A DNA stretch of 64,000 nt from positions 24,457,097 to 24,521,096 of the forward strand of contig HG738138.1 in assembly GCA_000499405.2 (NCBI GenBank). The letters are read 5' to 3'. Below the pieces are notes generated by a model, which saw nothing but the letters and a program-made list of their open reading frames with translations, did not search any database and had not been told where the DNA came from. Below, piece after piece: positions 49,042 to 61,700 of the stretch. This DNA is from Onchocerca volvulus (taxonomy: Eukaryota; Nematoda; Chromadorea; Rhabditida; Onchocercidae). Each line of letters begins with the position of its first letter. The first letter of the stretch is position 1. The position numbers and the translations under genes were made by a program.

Positions 49042-51925
49042 AACCTGATTCGCAACACTGGGGAGATCACTAGTTACAAGAAGACGCGATTCTACGAAAC
49101 TGCAAATCTCGGCATTTTCCATGACATCATAAACTCCATCACAAGCAAGTAACAAGAACTCATCCACTTTCTGAAATTATTAACCTGTAAATAAAGTATC
49201 CAGTAATTAGTTTTCTGAAAATAAAATCATTTTTTGACATTAAAGCGAAAATAAGGAAGTTCATGCAATCATGAGCAGAATGTTGAAGGATAGAAAAAAT
49301 GTACAGGATTCTAAGAAATCAACAAAGTGTGGCGCAACACTTGCTGATGGCACAACTTCACGCTGGATACGACCAACATCAAATTTTCAAAGACAGTCTC
49401 AAATTATTTATTGTAATGAATACTATTTACTTCTGTTAATTATGTTATTAGCGGAACTATAATTAGAAATATATGATATTAATTATTGTTTTATTTGCTG
49501 CTCAAACACAATATCTTTACCGGATCTCTCACAATCGTATAGATATCCGGTTCCGGACTGACCAACTGTTTTGTCGCATCTAAACCTGGAACAGCTTTGT
49601 ATTCAAAGTCACCAAGCGCTCGAGATACAGCCAAACTACCATTAACACGCTGGATCATCACAGAACCACCAGCATTTACTATACGATCGCGTTCTTTCGG
49701 AAGAAATGGTTTATGATCTTCGGTGCCAAATGCCGCTTGATTTTTCCGTGCCAATACGGCACGAGAATCGCCTGAATATTTATAAAACATAAAAACATCT
49801 CCAGAAAATCATCAATAAGTAACATATAATCCATAAAGAATTCGATTTATTGATCTATATAAATAAAAATGTAAATGTTCGTTATTCATTTCCACACAAC
49901 CTTTTAAGTTCTTCACCAACTGATTTGAAATTTTGAGAATGCAACACTGCATTCGAATAGGCGCTTGTTTCTATATAGATATAGCTATTTTTTTCTTACT
50001 TACCATACCTGTGACAGGTAAAAGTAAGTGAGCGGATACAAATTATTGACCAAGCTCATTTCCTTTATTTTACACAACGTTTTCAGTCTTCACCGATTGA
50101 TTTGAAAATTTTGATACAATGTTGCATTCGAATAGATGCGTGTTTAAGAACTTTCGGAGATGCAAGATCTTGAAAAAACGAACGTTTACATTTTTGTTCA
50201 TATGGACTAGATGGAGCCAGCTATAGAAACTTAGCCAACCCTAGTTAATTCATGCATATGAAAATAAGTTTACGTGATATCCAAAGCATGCAAAATGACT
50301 GCTTTTCACAACAGTGCAAGAGAGGCAATAGTTTCTAATTCGTAATCAGTACAAAAAACTGAACATGTAGTAACTGTTTCTGAACTTATAAATATCTTAT
50401 ACATCAAAAACAATGCAGTAAGAGAAAGTAAATTTATTGATTCTATTTCATGCAGCGAAAGCTTTGTTATAGGAACCGTAATTATAAATTAATTAGGACT
50501 ACAGTATACCGATAATGTCAATGATGCAATACATCACTTATTATTCAACATTTACCAATAAATCACGGATGTTAATTGATGAAATTGTTTTACTGTTTAA
50601 TCTATCAAGTTTAAGATGATCAACATTTTCGGAATTACCAAGATTAGCAAGAACGATGTGCGTCGGGGTTACAATAGCGCATATGGCAGTAGTACCGCTA
50701 CGCTCATTGTCTTCATCAGTTTCATGTCTTTCCCGTAGTTTGGCATCCAAGGTCAAAAATCCTTCCTTAATGCCTTCTTCGAGAAGTGACAGTGTTGTTG
50801 CATCCATCATTCCCGACGAATGATTCAGCTTTTGCACTATCTGAATCTAATGAAAAATATTTAAGAGAACAAAAACCGCAAACTTTCCACTAAACTGCTG
50901 AGGACTTCAATTTTCTAGAAGAAAGATTCCTTCAAAAAAAAAAAAAAAAAAAAAAAGCCTAACATTTCGTGATTACTCAATTTAAACAATAAGAATACTG
51001 GATTGTTATTTAACTTCAAAAGAAAAAAAAAAATATTTTGTCCACTACGTTCATCAGAGAAATTGAAAAAGATCATTCCTTGAATTACCATTAACGAATA
51101 ATTAAAAATGTTAGGTTAGAGTTTTTTAAACAAAAACTGGACAAAAAACTGTAAACCTGGGCGAATTGTGACGTAGCAAGCAGTGTTTTCAACAAATTTT
51201 CAGCCGAATGCTGGGCAGCTTTATTTCCAGCATGTCCATCAAAAACAGCATAGAATGACCAATTGAGGAAGGGTGGTTCTGTAGACATTGAAATTTCGAC
51301 GACATGCGCATCTTCCATATCAATACGCCAACCTTGCATCGATGCTACTGCATATCGGGTGCCCTGGAATAAAAAATAGCATTTATATTTAATGAAGACC
51401 ATTCTTTGAATTACCATTAACCAACCATTAAAAATATTAGGTTAGAGTATAATGCAAGATGTAAAGTTTCACTTTTACTGAATTTTTTGCCATAAAACAT
51501 AAGAAAGTTTCACCTTTGCATTTAAAGATAAAAAATAAGTAGGAATACTAGTGTGAAAAATATTGTGTAGCTAGTGTTACAAAAAATTACAATTAAATGC
51601 TACAAATATTAACAATATTCATTAAAAAATTCTGCAAAATTCGATAGACATACTGAAATTTTTTTCTATTATAATATCTATGAGGCAAATAATTTGATAA
51701 TATAAAACAATAAAATGAATGCTGAAATATTTGCAGATCTTGATTTTTAGTGATACGGTTTCATAAGACATTAAAGGATCTGAAATCAGAAGACTGCAAA
51801 AAAAAAAAATCAAAAAATATGGTGATATTTTTAAATTTCAATGAAAAACTGATCATTAGGCTTACATGTGCCACTCCTTCGTCATTATTCTTGTCAGTTT
51901 TCGGCTTATCGAGAAAAGCGCCCAT
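47903..51925 (-). CDS. PPM1A: PP2C-family Ser/Thr protein phosphatase (PPM1A/PPM1B type)
   Basis: Seven exons: 51925-51866, 51363-51157, 50846-50639, 49771-49521, 49170-49045, 48595-48454, 48102-47903 (1194 nt, 397 aa, TGA), close to the 382 aa of human PPM1A. The protein starts MGAFLDKP, as vertebrate PPM1A does, with a Gly2 suited to N-myristoylation. Metal- and phosphate-binding residues are all present: Arg33, Glu37 and Asp38 (WRIDMEDAH), Asp62-Gly63 (VFDGHAG), Asp253 (LACDGVYDV) and Asp296 (GSRDNM). Other family blocks are [34 protein letters not shown] and VSPEP. The family dephosphorylates MAPK, AMPK and SMAD pathway proteins with Mn/Mg; the target here is unknown. The C-terminal helical region is present but its tail differs (ends SSSPGRT). 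Intron 5 starts with GTTG and then 74 T; exon 2 is flanked by direct repeats. Confidence 0.95.
48367..48448. repeat. 41-bp tandem duplication in PP2C intron 6
   Basis: Two copies starting agacaataattatcatt lie at 48367-48407 and 48408-48448 with a few substitutions. They sit next to the 3' side of exon 6 within intron 6 of the phosphatase gene. Confidence 0.85.
48967..49040 (+). repeat. Uninterrupted poly(A), 74 bases, next to a splice donor
   Basis: Seventy-four consecutive A occupy 48967-49040, preceded by a shorter A-rich stretch (gaaaaaaaagaaac). In the sense of the phosphatase gene this is poly(T) beginning four bases into intron 5 (CAG|GTTG then T74). It could be a retroposon tail inserted in plus orientation, slippage expansion, or a sequencing or assembly length error. 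Confidence 0.95.
49860..50200. mobile_element. Partly duplicated dispersed-repeat-like sequence in PP2C intron 3
   Basis: Two diverged direct copies of about 77 bp, 49891-49970 and 50070-50145, share ccacacaac-tttt-agt-cttcacc, tgatttgaaa, ttttga, gcattcgaata and gcgtgttt. The preceding tctatataaataaaaatgtaaatgttcgtt resembles the start of Helitron/Helentron-type repeats I recall from other invertebrates. No ORF is present. The element class is a guess. Confidence 0.4.
51071..51447. repeat. Direct repeats flanking PP2C exon 2
   Basis: A ~51-bp sequence (gatcattccttgaattaccattaa...ttaggttagag) at 51071-51121 in intron 2 recurs at 51397-51447 in intron 1 with about six mismatches, in the same orientation. 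Exon 2 (51363-51157) lies between them. Confidence 0.9.
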
Positions 51926-52404
51926 TGAATTTTATCGTGAAAAGACAGTTGTCGAGTTGAAATAAAATTTTTCAACAACTGCTACCTCCAAAATACCATA
52001 CAATAACATTAACCATAACCGATATTGAAATTTCCTTCAAATGGATAATTAAAACAACCACAATTATCTTCTTATCACTTTGATATACAGCGTCACTTTA
52101 TACATATCTCATTAATCAATATCTTAAGTAATCTATAACATAGAAATATTTATAAAGTCTAATTTTAGCAACATATCACTAATATAACAAAGCATCACAA
52201 ATATAAAACATTTTGTCATCGAGAAATAAATCGCGTTAAGATACTAGTAGATTTTTGAAAAGATCAAAAATTGATGCTAAACTTTCTTCGGCATGAAAGA
52301 CCTTCCAACGATTATTTCATTTCAAATAAATAAACATTCATATCTACACTGCTTACTCTTTTTCTGTTTTATTAAAATGAAATTCACTTATACGAAATGT
52401 TTCT

Positions 52405-52610
52405 TCTTATTAATCTTGTCTTATTCTTGTTCATATTTTGCTAATATCATATTCGTCTTATTCTTGCTAATATCTTATCTTATTCTTGTCTTATTCTTAT
52501 TCTTAATAATCTTGTCTTATTTATATAAATCTTATTACTCTTGTTTCAATTTAATCTAGTCCAATCACTAATCTTCTTATTAATCTTGTTTCCTCTTAAT
52601 TTTGTCCAAT
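52405..52610. repeat. Degenerate tandem repeat of cttattcttgt-like words
   Basis: Words such as cttgtcttattcttgtt, cttattcttgctaatatc and taatcttgtcttatt recur about ten times without a fixed period. The 88-codon open frame (52293-52559, +) across it is a by-product. Confidence 0.7.
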
Positions 52611-53029
52611 CAATAAATCCATAATTGCATCTAAAGCCAAAATAAACTGACGTATACTACGATCAAATATGCGATTCGCATTACACGTAAATTGAGCACA
52701 TTATGATGTGAGATGATGAAAACAATCATTAATTCATACAAATTTCGTTCAAACTGATTTAAAAAAAAAAAAACAAAGGAAGGACAGGAATGATACCAAA
52801 TTATGATTTACCAAAATTAGGATTTATTTTTCCAAAATTATTATTTAATAAGTTAAAAAATTGATCATTCATTTTTATGGACATATTATAAGAGTAGAAA
52901 TATCGTCCTGTAAATGAAAATATACATAATCGAAATATGCAAAATCAGCCTGCCTCTGAAAAAACATATTTTCAAGAGAGAATAATAATTTTACAACGAT
53001 CTTTACAGATGACACAAACTTTTTTGTCC

Positions 53030-53330
53030 TTTATCGAACCTGACATCTATGTAAACCGCCAATTTATGAATTTCCTGGAAATTTAGATCGAGGATGAGCG
53101 GGGAAATCGATCGGATTTGCTCAAAAATCGAGAATCATCCAGAAATGGAGCATCGCGCAAGAGAATTCAAAAAAGAATTAAAATGCTGCGAAGGACAATT
53201 CATCGTCGCGGTTCGAGAAGGTGTTGCAGAAATTGCTCTCCGTAGTGATTGACGAACGGAAAACAACATGGTAATTGATGAGACGTTAAAGAGCAATAAG
53301 AATTGCGAGATGCAGTGTTGCAGAGATTGA
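53030..53330 (-). promoter_or_regulatory. Less A/T-rich block 1.1-1.4 kb upstream of the PP2C start
   Basis: This ~300 bp has a clearly higher G+C and CG content than its surroundings (for example catcgtcgcggttcgagaag near 53200). On the minus strand it contains a 42-codon ORF (ATGTTGTTTTCCGTTCGTC...) with no known motif. It could be the core promoter or a non-coding first exon of the phosphatase gene, given no closer candidate. Confidence 0.3.
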
Positions 53331-54197
53331 GATAAGAATTAAATAGTTATGGGTTATAGTTGTTTTTTTTTTTTTTTAAGCGTTCCTAAAGTTTGGTTTG
53401 GTATTCAAATTAAATTCAATAAAATAGGTTAGCATTTAAGCTGCGATATGTTACAGTAGGATTTGTTTTTGTTCAATTTTAACGAATATATGATTACTAT
53501 ATGCTAACTTCTAATAGTTGAAATTTAATTAAAATATTTCAGTAATCGAAAAAAAAACAATACTGAAATGGATTTCATTAATTTTTAATTAATTTAATCA
53601 ATCAATCATATTTTTAGATAAAGATGAATAATAAATTAGCTTTCACTGTTTTTCTATCCAAAATCATCTATTTTAATTGTTGAATTATGATTGAAAAAAA
53701 ATAGTACTTTAATTATTTGAATTAAGTTTGAAATATTTTAAACTTTAAATTTTTTGAAAATTTCCATTTTTTTTTTATTGCTAGCAAAAGTCTATCATCG
53801 TTTAAAAAAAAAAAATGATGAAATTAAAATGCTGAAATTTTCATGATGAAATTTTTTAAAAAAAAAAAAACATTAAAATGATGAAATTTTCATATTTTTC
53901 CCATATGCAATTATAATTATATAATATTTTCAGTTATTTTTTATAATATTAACCTATAAATCAATTCTTATGCATAAATCTAATGTAAATAGTAGCAGTT
54001 ATATTCTAAAATCTTGTCATATACGAATTCTTAGAAATTTGAAATTTTATTCAAAATTAAGTAATAATTCTAAAATTTTGAAATTCAAAAAAAAAAAAAA
54101 AAAAAGGAAAATGAATAAATTCATCGAAAACAAAACATTGTTAATGATTTGTGAGTTTAGAAAGATGCCGAACGAAATAAATTGGTAAAATTACAGT

Positions 54198-54305
54198 GTA
54201 TATATGTGTGTATGTGTATGTATGTTTGTATGTATGTATGTGTGTGTGTATGTTTGTATGTCTGTATGTGTGTGTGTGTATGTTTGTATGTGTGTGTATG
54301 TTTGG
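54198..54305. repeat. TG / TATG microsatellite
   Basis: About 110 bp of alternating tgtgtatg, tatgtttg and tgtgtg words. The alternating purine-pyrimidine sequence could adopt Z-DNA. The His/Thr-rich open frame on the other strand is an artefact. Confidence 0.95.
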
Positions 54306-57300
54306 GCCGATTTGTTGTGCAACAAAAACCGTAGACAAATGACGTGATGCACGTTGTATCGTCACGTGCAATGATGAAATTAAAAAAAAGGAAATTGAAG
54401 GATTCTGATTTTAATTTTTCTTTGCTTTTTTAAATTTTTCCTCTCAAATAACGAATTTTTCTTTTTTTTTTTTTGTTTAGAAAAATTGTTTTGTTGTCTT
54501 TTTGATAGTTTAGTTATAAATTTATTTGTTTTTTTGTTTTTTGTTTGTTTTTTTTTCTTATTGTTAAACCTCCACAAATGCTGTAAGATAGATTGATATG
54601 CTTGATGCTATAAATTTTACCAAAATCGGCGTGAAAGAAAAAAAAAAAAAAAAAACTGAAACTTTGTACTTGATTGATTTCTAACTTTCATTTATCATTT
54701 TTTTTTTTCGCATTTATTTTTCCTATATTTTTTGAAATTTAAAGAGTTTTGAACTAAAAAATGCTCAACTTTTGAAAACATTCTAAATTTTTATTTTCAT
54801 TTCTAGAAATAAATTTTGGGGGAAGAAAAGAGGGAAGAGATAGTTTATTCTTGAAAGTCATTAAAAAAATCAGATAAAATATCTAACTATTCAAAGTTAA
54901 TAATGATTTTTACGAAGGAGGATAGATGTATAATTCATTGGTATTAGTCATTTTAGAATTTAGATAAAAAGCAATTGTTGTTAGAATGATTGAGCAAAAA
55001 AAAAAAAGTTTCCATAGAAACAACTTAGTTTCCTTTTGATTTTTTCTTTTCTTTTTTTTTTTTTTCCTTTCTTAAACAAATTATTTTGAGTAATATTTCT
55101 TTATGTGAAATCTTTTTAAATGCGAAATGTAACTTGTTTATTTTAACAATTGATTGTTTTTTTTTCTTTTTTTTTTTTTTTTTTTTTTTTAAATTGATGA
55201 ATTGTATTGAAGAGAAATAACAATTTTGTATTATTACTGATGCAGAATTTGTGTTAGTTTTGACAAAAAATTCATTATTTTCCAATCTTTAGTGTTGATA
55301 TGTTAGTGTAATTCATTTTTTTTTTTTTTTTTTAATATTAAACTTGAATCATTTCTAAATTCATTTCTTTTCATGATATTTTTTTCCATCATAAAACATT
55401 CAGTCATGAATTAATGTTAATTTTGATAATGATTTGATAATGTTGGACATAAATAAATCAATTTAAGAGAGGTAAAATTAGCATACTTAATTATATCCGT
55501 AATGTAAAAATATAATTAAAAATTAAAAAATTAATTAACTAATATGGTTAATTAATCAATTTAATACAACTCGAATAATTCTCAAAGAATTTAAGCTGAA
55601 TATGGGGTCAATATGGGGTCATTTCATCATTTCAAAATTTAAAAAGTGAATGCAGTCCGTAATTTCGCTTACGCTTACATAACGATGAGCAAGTATGACT
55701 AATGATTGACATTAAAATTAATTTTAATTATAGAAATAACTTGACATTCTATTCGTTTCCTACTGATGATTAAAATAAGTGATCATAGATTAAAGCTGTT
55801 ATCTTTTCTGATCGTTTATTTCGAATATTGGCATTTCAAATAAAATAAATATTTACAACCTATCTTCTCAAAATTTTGTTCCTTAAGATTTGTTGGATCA
55901 GTTTAATAGCTTATTTCTGCTTACTTTTACACTTAAACTAAAAGTTGATTATCAAAATTATGAGGCTTAAAAAATTTTGTCCATGAAATTATTAGTGCCA
56001 GAATCCATGAAATTCAGAATCTCTATAGCTCGTGGAACTCTCATGGAATTCAGAATCTCTATGGCTTGTCTGAATAAAAATAAGTGCATTCTTGTTGACC
56101 TTTTAACCCTAAACATATTGAAATTTGTATAGATCGGCAATCTAATATTACATCAATCCATATCGTAAATAAAAGCTGATACAATGATAGCAAAAATCAA
56201 ATCAGATTTAGTAATATATAGTGAAAAGATATCAAATAACTATTACAACAATCTATCTTTTGCAAAATTTAAATTCATATTACACTAACGAATTGAGCAA
56301 ATAAAATTCATATTTATACAAATTCTCTAATAAATGAAAGAAAACTTTAGCACAATTTCAATTTAATCTGAAATCATAATTTTAAAAAAGTAAACAAATC
56401 TTTTTAAAAGGAAAAAAAAAATGAGAGTTTAGAAAACGGTTTAAAAAAAAAAAAAGTAGAAATCAATAATCTAACTTCGTGAAAAAAAAAACGTATTTGT
56501 AATATCATAATGATAAATCAGACGAGTAATTGAATGTTCTAAACAAAACGAATGATAAGATTTTGCAACATATCAGTAAATCGTTCATTTATCAATTATT
56601 AAATGTTAAAAGGTGGTTAAAATTTAATCTTTTTTTAATCCAAAATGAAGTATTTTACGTACATTTGTACGGCAAATTATGATAATCTTGAAAATTCGCG
56701 AATTTTGAAAGATAAAAATGAGAACATTTGAGATAAAATTTATGCAATCTACTACGATTGACACTTCAAAATTGTTAGGTACGGAAGAAAGAATCCTCGA
56801 CAAGTTACCATAATATTTATGAGAATTATTCGGACAGGTTAATAGAATAATTTAATAATTTCGACCTAATTTTCAATAATTTAAATTTTCTCGATTTCGA
56901 CAGACTACTTGACCAATTTTGAGTTCCATTTTTGACACAAATCGTTTTGATGAACACTTTTATTATGAATACAATTTGATACTTTCATTCATAAAATCTT
57001 CAATTCTGTTATTGAAATTTTAATTACAAACATTCCAGCTTTCAATATTTAAAAATTAAGTATAAATTTCAAAAATTACAAATATACATACATAGAGCAA
57101 AATAATTTATAAATAATTTAAGGATTATTTAAACTTTTAAAAATTTAATCAAATTAATTCATTTCGAATCATTTCAATTCTTCAATCATCATTTGAAAAC
57201 AATCATCATTTGTGAGATAGAAAATTTTTCATTCGAACAGAAAAATAAATAAATAAAATTATGAATGTAGTAAAATTTTAACTGAGAGATCTTCTATTTC

Positions 57301-58700
57301 AAATTATACAATTTTTGATCGAAAAATATTTAACAATTATTGATGATTATCAAATTTGAAAAAAATTAAAAATAATGAGAGAGCGAAAAAAAAAAAGCAT
57401 TTACCAATTGATAAATTGAAGTTTGAAGTGTTAAAATACTTCAAATTTCGTAGCATTTATTGATTTAAAATCCATTTTCAAATGTAATTTTATTAAAAAC
57501 ATCTAATTACTGCTTATTTAATTTTTTACACTTGAATAAGTACACTTTGAAAAAAAAAAATCATTGGACATCTATTTAGTATGAGGTATAGTTTTTAAAG
57601 TTTTGCTAACTAAGGAAAAAAAAACTATGAAATGAACATTTTAAAATTAACAAATTATTAATTATTAAAAATTACTTCCAATTTAATTGAATATTGCTTT
57701 ATTAAATTTGTGAAATTTCTAATATTCTAAAAACTTTGTAACTTTTTTAATTGAACTTTTAACTAGAATTAGAATACTAATTTACCGGTGTGACAAGAAT
57801 CTCATAATAAGAACAGTGATTTTTTGTTTTCCAAATCGTAAAAAAAAGTTTTCATCAATTCTATCTGATTAAAAGAATTATGAGAAATTCAAAAGTAAAT
57901 TCACAAAACTTTCCGAAGTTTTGTGAACAAATATTTCGTTTTATCGATTTAACAATTTTTGACCTATCAAATTAAAGTATAAATTTAATTAGATAAAATA
58001 ATTAGACAAAAAGTTCTGAGATGTTTGATGAAATAAACCGATCATTTAAGAGAAGGCAAATTTAGCTTCAAAGTTTGTATCGAAAAGCAGGAATTGAAAT
58101 ACTGATTAAAAAAGTAATGAAAAATTGTTAAATATAATAGATATGATAACAATTTATTACCCTATAAACGAATACTACAAGAACATTAACTTTAAGTTAA
58201 TGGATCATAAACTTTACGATACTGCACGATCATTAATTTTAAACTACAAGACCACTAATATTGATTTCAAATTTAAGTTTCCTTAAAAATTTCCATTTTT
58301 AAGGAAATTGAGTGTTTCAATAAATAAATTATACAAAAATTTGATTGTCAAGAAATAATTTAGTCCTGAAACAAATAATTTTTTTCAACTATTTGATCGC
58401 AACACCGGTATTATAATCAAATTCGAGGTTTAGAATTAAACATTAAATACAATCATCGAAACTTATTTTATCCCAAATATTCAATCCATTCCAAAAATCA
58501 AGCATAGATAAATTCAAAATTCTCACGTCATCTCCAGACAATTCTCAAAGATTTGCGAATTTCGCTTGAGGAATTTTCTTTTAAATTAACACAACTTTGT
58601 AATTAGAATTATAAGTGATTAGCTTATTATAACTTCAATAATTATTATCAGTAGTTTTCCAAAATTTCACGTTATTACGTGATTTTTTTTTTTTTTAATT

Positions 58701-61700
58701 TCATAAAATTAGTTGCGAATCCAAATTATCCGTCAATTGCATATATTCATCAGTTCGTGTTCGTTTTCGAACACTTTCATAGCAATCTTCATCATCAAAA
58801 TGTCCTTGTAAAAGTTTTGCTATTGTTGGCATTTTACCATTCAATGAAGTGTCAAAGGTCAATGTTGGCAATAATTGATCGCTAATATTTTTTACATTTT
58901 CGGGCAAATTTATCGTTGTTGCTGCTGGATGTGAAATTGATTGTATTTTGGTGGAATGTTCCATTTCTTCAAAAAATTCATCCAAATCTCCGCTTAAATC
59001 AGGTAACGGTCCTTTGATATTTCGCTCCAAGCATAATTCCGGTAAAGCTTCTAATTCACTACTTTCATCATCATTACCTAAAAATTCCCGAATTAACTTT
59101 AAAAATTTTCCTGATAACAAATCTAATTTGATAAAATTTTAATTCATCAGTCTCTTGTTTAAATGATTAGAGAATTATCAAAATGTATGAAAAAAATTAA
59201 GAAAGAAAACAATCTTAATTATCATGATAACAATTTCAAGGATTAAACAGTTATAAGAATTTCATAGCTTTCAAAGATTAAACATTATGATAACAAACCA
59301 AAATCCAAAGCAGTAATCTTTGATTGCTTATCTTTGGAATTTTCTCCCTGAAACGATGATAAAATCAGTTTTGCTCATTAAAAGTTCTCATTAATTACAT
59401 TCTTCCTGTGAATTAAAAATCAAATCGATGAATCGATACAAAACAGCAAATCGTTAATGTCTAAATTCTGTCTAAACTTTCAAAATAAAAAAGTTTTTTT
59501 TTTGAATAAAAAAAGTTTTTTACAATTTTCTAGAACGATAAATTTCCGCTTAAAACTTTCAGATTATCTTTAATTGTTCGATAGAACTAATTAATAATAC
59601 ATTTAATAATATTTCAATAATATTGATTAATTGAATGGTGATAAAAGTGATAAAAAAATAACAAACAAAATGATTTAGTTCGTTATTATCGCCTGATAAT
59701 GGTTCCTTTTTGATCGCCAATAATGAGGCAAGTATTGGTGAATTAGATTCTTTTGACATTTGACCTTTTTTGACATAACAATCGTCATCAAAATCAATGA
59801 TACGATCAAAAGATGTTATCAGTAATTCATTTCGAATTCCATAAAGCCACATATTTCCTTGCAATGAAAGTGCTTCTATTTCGCTAGAAAAAAAAATGCT
59901 TAAATTTGAAATGATTTATTAATCATTTAATCAATTTAATATCAAAAATTAACTAGAATTAATTCATTGGAAGCAAAATTTAGCAAGTTAAATAAAATTC
60001 ACAAATCAAAATTAATCAGTGATACATCTTTGATCACTTATTTTTAGTATTGCAAAATGGTGATCACTAAAATGAGAAGGTATGATGCGTCTTAGATACA
60101 AATTAAATTCGAAATACAATTTAATTAATTTTTTACAATTACAATTTAATCAATTTTTTACAATTTAATTACAGGAATTCAAATACAATTTATAACCTCT
60201 GTCGTTTAAAATGAAAGCAAAATTTAGAAAGTTAAATAAAATTCAAAAATTAAAATCGATCAATAATATATCTTTGATTACTTATTAAAAATAATTTAGA
60301 ATTGATTTTAATAAAGTAAATAATTTATTGAAATTTGAAATATTATGTGAATTTAAAGGAAAATTTATAAATTTAAATTCTAATATTTCTTTTTGCTGTG
60401 CAAACCTTCATTTTACGTGTAAATTTTTAATTTATAGAAATTATTTGAAATTATTTTTTTTTTTTAATATTTAAGTTTTATTTGATGTTTATTCTATGAC
60501 ACAAATATTATTTAATTAACTTACTTTAAAACTTGATAAGTAATATAAATCAGAAATCGCATATGTTTTCCGTATTCTGGTTGATACCATAAATTATTTC
60601 TTACGGTAAATACAGTATGCAACCAAAGCCATGAACCATTTTTCGTTTGTAAACGTAGCAAACACATTATTGCACCATCTTTATGTTGACTTACTCCAAA
60701 TATTGCAAAAAATTTTTAATTTATCACATTAATATTTTGTTTTTTTGAAAAAAAAAAATTTGAAATTCAAATTTAAAAAATTAAAATTATCTGCTTTTTT
60801 TTGAGAAATTAAAATTATTTTCTAAAATTTTTAATCATTAGATAAAAATTAAAAATTTGATAATTATACTTACAGATACGATGCTTATAAGCAACTTCAA
60901 ATAAATGATCAGGATGTAAAAATTGATACCACGATTTATCAATTAATTCTTCAATTTTATAACCCAAATAATGTACAGTCCTAAATTATTAATATTAATA
61001 ATTACGAATTGGTGAAATTAGAAATATTGAAATTCGATAAAATTCAATTTAAATGTCAAATGTTTCAGTTAAATTATCATTCGATTATTAATTTGATATG
61101 ATAAGTTTCTAACAGTAAAGTCATATTTGATAGAGCTCAGTTGCATCCAAGAAATATCGAAAGGCAAAATTATTTTGATTAAATGAAAAATTTCAGAAAG
61201 CGACAATTTTCTAGTCAAAAAATGAGCCAAATCAAGCCAGAAAAATCAGGAAAGAAACCAAATAAGCCTAGAAAAATGAAAATTTTTTGAGCCAAAAAAC
61301 TAGAAAATCCCAAACATACATATGATCGATATGGAGAAATTTTAAATCCATTGTATGTACGGTGTTAAAAATTGATGTATTTCCGACAGATAATGTTTCA
61401 ACATTTTCCGGATTGATAAGCATCTGACAATATGCGGCAAACAATGGTTGAATATGTGATAACGGTGCTGATAACGATTGATGTATGTGATAATAATCAC
61501 TAGTATGCAGATAACGACCTCCTATCAAGGTATACTGTAATTGCAATTATATTATTGCTCATTAAATTAAAATTTGAACTCACATTTGAATAGGAAATTA
61601 AATTTCAAGTATAATTAGTTTCGAACTAACTTTTTGACTTAGATTAACCACAATCGTTCTTGAATTTGAATACTTTTTTAAATCAATAATTATGTAATTA

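Larger units (their letters stand above)
51926..58700. other. Intergenic region upstream of the PP2C gene and downstream of the bHLH-PAS gene
   Basis: Both neighbours read leftwards, so the left part is the PP2C promoter side and the right end is the 3' UTR of the bHLH-PAS gene. Seen here: degenerate cttattcttgt repeats (52405-52610), a less A/T-rich block (53030-53330), a TG/TATG microsatellite (54198-54305) and many homopolymer runs. No further gene was recognised. Confidence 0.5.

Noticed and set aside
53200..53330. 42-codon minus-strand ORF upstream of the phosphatase
   Set aside because: No motif and no in-phase junction to MGAFLDKP, which is the normal PPM1A start; at most a leader ORF.
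54141..54371. 76-codon His/Thr-rich minus-strand ORF
   Set aside because: It is a translation of the TG/TATG microsatellite.
61268..61546. ORF extending past the PAS-domain exon to 61268
   Set aside because: The coding exon ends at 61320 with a GTATGT donor; the tail after HIDHM is intron read-through.
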